A stretch of 64,000 nucleotides of DNA from Mycoplasma seminis (GTDB lineage: Bacteria; Bacillota_I; Bacilli_A; Mycoplasmatales; Metamycoplasmataceae). This document shows positions 59,668 through 64,000 of the stretch, in pieces. Numbering within the stretch: position 1 is the stretch's first letter; every line of letters begins with the position of its first letter. Position numbers and translations under genes: made by a program. The DNA lies in contig NZ_CP132191.1 of the NCBI RefSeq assembly GCF_030718845.1, positions 248,001 through 312,000 on the forward strand, read 5' to 3'. The notes beneath the pieces were generated by a model, which saw nothing but the letters and a program-made list of their open reading frames with translations, was not told where the DNA came from and made no database searches.

Positions 59668-60140
59668 TATCTGCTCCCTGTAGTTAATTCATTTTTAAGT
59701 ACTTCAGCAATAACAATTTTTTTACGAGTACTTGCTTGTTGAAATAAAGCATCAATAATGTTGTTCATAGCTTGCTGTGAGATTTGTCCGTTATCATACT
59801 TGATTTGAATATAACAAATAGTGTTATATATTTTCTTATATAAATCGCTATGGGTATTGTAACGATAAATAGCTATAAATAAGTTTAAAAAGAACGAAAT
59901 AATAATGAACGAAGCTAGTAATGCGACTAATAAATAAGATTCATAATTAACTCTATCAGTTGTATTAGGCTTGTTATCAATCTTAATTAACTTAGAAAGA
60001 ACAATTGAAGCTAGTACAATAGCAGAAATGTTTAAAAGTGCTATTAATACTGAAAAAATATCATCCAATAATTTGTATCTTTTAAGTCGCTTTTCGTCTT
60101 TTTTTAATTTGTTTTTTAATATTTCTATAACTTGATTCAT
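59667..60140 (-). CDS. Small two-TM membrane protein, DUF4231/SLATT-like (first gene)
   Basis: A 157-aa protein. MNQVIEILKNKLKKDEKRLKRYK, TM1 LLDDIFSVLIALLNISAIVLASIVL, a 20-residue loop, TM2 YLLVALLASFIIISFFLNLFIAIYRY, and a C-terminal helix with ASTRKKIVIAEVL. Its stop overlaps the next start by 1 nt. No enzyme is encoded beside the three, so partners, if any, are elsewhere. Confidence 0.6.
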   Translation of the reverse strand: MNQVIEILKNKLKKDEKRLKRYKLLDDIFSVLIALLNISAIVLASIVLSKLIKIDNKPNTTDRVNYESYLLVALLASFIIISFFLNLFIAIYRYNTHSDLYKKIYNTICYIQIKYDNGQISQQAMNNIIDALFQQASTRKKIVIAEVLKNELTTGSR

Positions 60141-60218
60141 ATAATAATTTTATATCTATTTTTAAGGACTATAAAGAAAAAAATCAGATTAAAAATTATG
60201 CATAAAATTAGATTGTTT

Positions 60219-60224
60219 TATAAT
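60219..60224 (+). promoter_or_regulatory. -10 box directly upstream of the HAD gene
   Basis: TATAAT is immediately followed by ATGGATATG; transcription starting 6-7 nt downstream would begin at or inside the start codon at 60231, a leaderless mRNA. Confidence 0.5.
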
Positions 60225-60230
60225 ATGGAT

Positions 60231-61085
60231 ATGAACAAAAAATGAGCAATATTTAGTGATGTAGATGGGACAATTTACCCATTTCCAGATAAACAACTTT
60301 CAGAAGTTAATCGTGCAAAAGTTCGTGAACTAGCTGAAAAAAATATACCTTTTGTAATTAATACAGGAAATCCACCATTGGCTAAAATTCAAAGATTAGC
60401 TGATGAGTTAAATGTAAGATATCTTTGTTGTTCAAACGGAGCAATGATTTATGATAATCTTGAAAAGAAAGCTTTACATACAGAGCTTATTGATAGAGCT
60501 AAAGCTGAGATTATTTGAGATTTAGCACTTAAACATCAAGTGACTTTATATTACATGGGAAATGATCAATATTACATGTATAATTCAACTCCAGAAACAA
60601 ATGAATTCTTAACAACATTTAATGAATATAATGATTGAATTAGAGATGGTAGAATTAATGAAGATTTACACAAAATTGAAGCTTATGGATTAGCACAGAA
60701 TTTAGAAAACTTCCATAAAGCTTGTCTGCAAGCTCAAATTCCACTTGATATTATTAATGTATCAAACAAATATATCGAAATAACTAATATTGGTATTTCC
60801 AAAGCTTCAGGAATGAAATGACTTTGTGAAAATGTCTTTCAAGCCCCATTAGAAGATGTAATGGTAATCGGGGATAGCGCAAATGATATCCCTATGTTTA
60901 AAGCAGCAGGATATTCATATGCAATGGATAATGCTGATAAATTAACTAAAGCAGCTGCTAAATATTATACCAGCGCAGTGGAGCAAGATGGGTTAGCTGA
61001 AGCAATTGATGATTACTTATATCGTTCAGATTTTGAGTTAAAAAGAGCTATTTCACAGCAACAAAGCAAAAAGAATAAAAAGTAA
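60231..61085 (+). CDS. Cof-type HAD-family hydrolase
   Basis: A 284-aa protein. Motif I FSDVDGTIYP, motif II VINTGNPP, motif III region KASGMKWL with the Lys, and motif IV VMVIGDSANDIPMFKAAGYSYAM. This is the Cof/IIB subclass of phosphatases, acting on sugar phosphates or flavin-type substrates; the specific substrate cannot be told. Start 60231 is preferred over 60225 because of the -10 overlap. UGA-Trp at several sites. Confidence 0.9.
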
Positions 61086-61161
61086 TTTTAAATTCAAATA
61101 TTTCAAGGAGAAATCTTTGGAATATTTTTGTATTTTAAGCTAAATATTATAAAATTTAAAT

Positions 61162-62172
61162 ATGAAAAAAGCGACATTAGAACCAGTTAAAAAAATAAAA
61201 ATTAAATTATCGGATTTAGGATTATTTCCTAAATGAACTATTAAAAAAATGGTCTTTGTTGCTATTTTAATTGCTATTTCAGTTGCTTTCACAGTTGTTG
61301 CTGCACAAATTATCCCTATTGTTAATATCCCTTCTTATAAATTTTCTTTTATCGGATTACCGGTTAAAATCTCAGGATTTATTTTCGGTCCAGTTATTGG
61401 GGTGTTTGTCGGAATTGTAGCTGATTTAATTTCACTTTTATTCGTACCACCTGCTGGATATAATCCAATGTATACTGTTGCTACAGCTGTTAACGGTTTA
61501 ATTTCAGGGCTTTTTGGACTTTATTATATGAACTTTTTAAAGTTTGCTTTCTCAAAAGAATACCGTTTAAACCGTTTATCAATTAAAATTAATTTATTAG
61601 CATATAAATATAAATTTGAATCTGCTTCCGGAAATAGAAAAAAAGCAATTCAAATTGCTAATAAAATTGTTGCTTTAAATAACAAACGTCAATTTATTGA
61701 CCAAGACTCTTCAAATCGTGAACTTAAAAATATTTATTGTATTTCAGGAACGCTATTTTTATTAGTTGCAATTTCCGTAATAGCCTGATTCATAGGCTTT
61801 AAAGTCAGCGATGATATTATTTCGAATGGATTTATTAAAAACAGATGAGTTTTACTTGCGCTAATGACTTCAGGTATGAGTTTACTAGTTGTTTTTGTGC
61901 TTGTTGGTAGATTCTTTATGAAAACAAGTAAATATTTAGTGTTTGTGCCTATTATAGTATTCTGTGCTTTCTTAGAATTAATTAACATTCCAATTTTATC
62001 TTTTGCTGATCTTTATTCATTAGGAAACGGAAATGATCAAGATATCTTTGTTTGAATTACACAACATATTTTAACTAGTCCAATTAAGATTTGATTTAAT
62101 GTCTTTGTTATTTACTACTCATATATGGTTGTTTCTAAATTAATTAATAAAAATGATCATTTATCATACTAA
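61162..62172 (+). CDS. ECF transporter S component (vitamin-type substrate)
   Basis: A 336-aa membrane protein with about six TM helices. VAILIAISVAFTVVAAQIIPIVNIP, FIGLPVKISGFIFGPVIGVFVGIVADLISLLFVPPAGYNPMYTVATAVNGLISGLFG is the classic S-component pattern (folate/riboflavin-type; GxxxGxxxGxxxDxI). A 60-70 residue hydrophilic insert (RLSIKINLLAYKYKFESASG...) between TM helices is unusual. Substrate not assignable. The next gene starts 9 nt downstream. Confidence 0.8.
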
Positions 62173-62180
62173 GAGGTGAA

Positions 62181-64000
62181 ATGTCTAAAGAACATAAAAT
62201 TCTAAGAATAGAAAACATATTTGTTAATAAAGGATACAAAAAAAGCAAATACACTTTTTGACCTGAAACTAATATTTCAATACCATGTATAGACCTATAC
62301 CATGGGGTTAAAACTGCTTTTTATGTACCGGATGATAATAGAAACTTGGTATTTTCAAAAATAGCAAGTTTTGTTTTACATGATCCTAATAGTGCAGTAA
62401 CATATTTTAATCCACATGCTAAAAGTTATTTTGATTTTAATAAGGCTGCTAACTTTACTACTAAGAAAAAAGAATTATTAAATAAAATTGCTTACTTTGA
62501 TATTAGTGAAATTATTAATCAAGATGATACTAATATCCCTTTGTACGAGCTATGAAAAGATTGTTTGCATTCAATTACACATGCTGCTAATTTAACTAAT
62601 TTAAATCGTATTTATTCAAATTTAGATTACACACTGAAAAATATTATTTTCAATATTCTTAGACTTCATTCATCTAATATTTTGGACATGAATAATGAGT
62701 TTTTAAAAACATTTCAACAAGCAACAGAGAGTTATCTTAAAATTAATAATAATGATGTGCAAAATAAACAAAACACATTAGATAATATTATCTTTTTAGC
62801 TAATAATTACATGATTTCAGTAATAAAAGAATATTTTGAATTATTCAAAGAATTAAAAAATCAATATCGTTTTTTAGAATCTGAAATCCAAACCAGCAAT
62901 ATTAATGAACAAAAAAGTTTCATAGATGAAGGTAAGATTCGACTTGCCTATATGAACCAAATAAATAATGTTTCTTTAATTAAAGTAGAAAATGATTTAA
63001 AAATAAGAGATCTTAAAACAGAAATTAATTTCTACGAAAATCTGAAAAATGCTACAGTTAAGTATTCAAAGAAAGTAATGATTGCTGAAATTAATTTAAT
63101 CCGTAAGGAAATTAGTTTACTTGAAAAGAAAAAACATTTCTTAAAAAATATTAATGAAGAATATTTTGATTTGCTTAAAGATATTTTAATTAAGAGAAAA
63201 GAATTAAATATTTGAATCTTTAATTTTGATAAATTAAAATATTTAAATGAGAAACAATTAAATAATCTGAAAAATGAAATTGATTCTGAAATTAATATTT
63301 TTATTAATAATAACTTTACAGAAATTAGAAACAAATATAAAAACACTACAGTTAAGAAAATTAAGGATTTTATCTCACAAGAATTCTCATTTAATATTAA
63401 AGAATACATAACTATTTCAAAAAATACTGCAGAAGAATGAAACAGCAATATTAGAAACAATAAAAAAGCAATTGAGGCTATTAAGAACAAGAAGTACAAT
63501 CATATTTCTGATTATAAAAATATCGTAGATGTGCATGATTTAGAAGAAAAAATTAAATATGCTCAAGCTGAATTAGAGTGATCGAAATATTCTAAAGAAA
63601 AGTTATTTAATTCTTTATTAAAATCTAAAGAGTTTAAACTTAATCGCCTTAAGTCTAATGTTAAAAAAACTCAAAGAGATATTTCTGCTTGTTTAGATAA
63701 AATTCTTAAAGCTACCCCAAATAAAAATGAGGCATATTTTAGCTATATTTTAGAAATTGAAAAATTTAAACATTTTATTTCAACAAATTGAATGTTTAAT
63801 CTTATTTTATTAATGATTTCATATGCTTCTAATAAGCAAAAAGCTAATAAGTGCTTACTGCTTAATTCGGCTGCTATGATTCGTTTTATTGAGTCATTTG
63901 AAACATCTTCAATTTCAATTCCTAATTACATTAAACCTTTTAAGGACCTTGATGTAGTAGATAAAGCTAAAATTAAGCTAACTAAATTTAGTTTAGATAA
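62181..64000 (+). CDS. Degenerate ABC-ATPase-like protein with long coiled coil (3' end outside window)
   Basis: At least 606 aa, open to the window end. AGAGGTGAA precedes the ATG. Residues 1-90 (ILRIENIFVNKGY...ISIPCIDLYHGVKTAFYVPDDNRNLVFSKIASFVLHDPNSAVTYF) have the spacing of an ABC NBD N-terminus, but the Walker A GxxGxGKS/T is absent (PDDNRNLVFSK). Then about 400 residues of Lys/Glu/Asn-rich coiled coil follow. Being 9 nt after the S component gene suggests a link with ECF transport. Alternatively a structural coiled-coil protein. Confidence 0.5.

Overview
The window is mollicute DNA. It is very AT-rich, and UGA is read as tryptophan in almost every protein: comEC, whiA, rplT, opp, the transposases and others are continuous only under translation table 4. 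Small lipoproteins with lipoboxes, an ATT-started infC and the 16S sequence fit a Mycoplasma of the hominis/synoviae-type groups (Mycoplasmopsis-like); the species cannot be fixed by eye.

Layout. 1-9.6 kb is housekeeping: a partial comEC, holA, a degenerate GH13-like protein, tmcAL, rpmF, ruvA-ruvB, a five-tRNA array (Asn, Glu, Val, Thr, Leu), whiA, and infC-rpmI-rplT behind a leader with an attenuator-like hairpin. 9.6-20.7 kb is one minus-strand, tightly coupled five-gene operon: unknown 789-aa protein, KAP/YobI-like membrane P-loop NTPase, two ClpB-like AAA+ proteins with complementary defects, and a short Lon-type protease. Its promoter carries a run of 16 A in the -35/-10 spacer, the architecture of phase-variable mycoplasma promoters. 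This is the best candidate for an undescribed system. 20.8-23.9 kb holds an unknown divergent gene and rpsB-tsf.

24-46 kb is the cell-surface region: a 1026-aa coiled-coil lipoprotein, a 785-aa membrane-anchored protein split by an IS256-family element (simple excision would restore the frame), an 1839-aa PDxFFG protein with an HEYGH zinc-protease motif, and an oppA-B-C-D-F peptide importer directly downstream, followed by another lipoprotein. 46.1-50.5 kb contains two different IS30-family elements, each inserted in a transcription terminator with long target duplications (30 and 15 bp), around a YqaJ-like nuclease and a phage-type dNMP kinase. 51.2-56.4 kb is a 16S-23S rRNA operon without 5S; its promoter, leader and first ~270 nt of 16S are tandemly duplicated (353-bp unit).

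56.4-64 kb has a possible sigma-like protein, rplK-rplA, three consecutive small 2-TM (DUF4231/SLATT-like) genes, a HAD phosphatase with an apparently leaderless promoter, an ECF transporter S component, and the start of a degenerate ABC-like coiled-coil protein that runs off the end.
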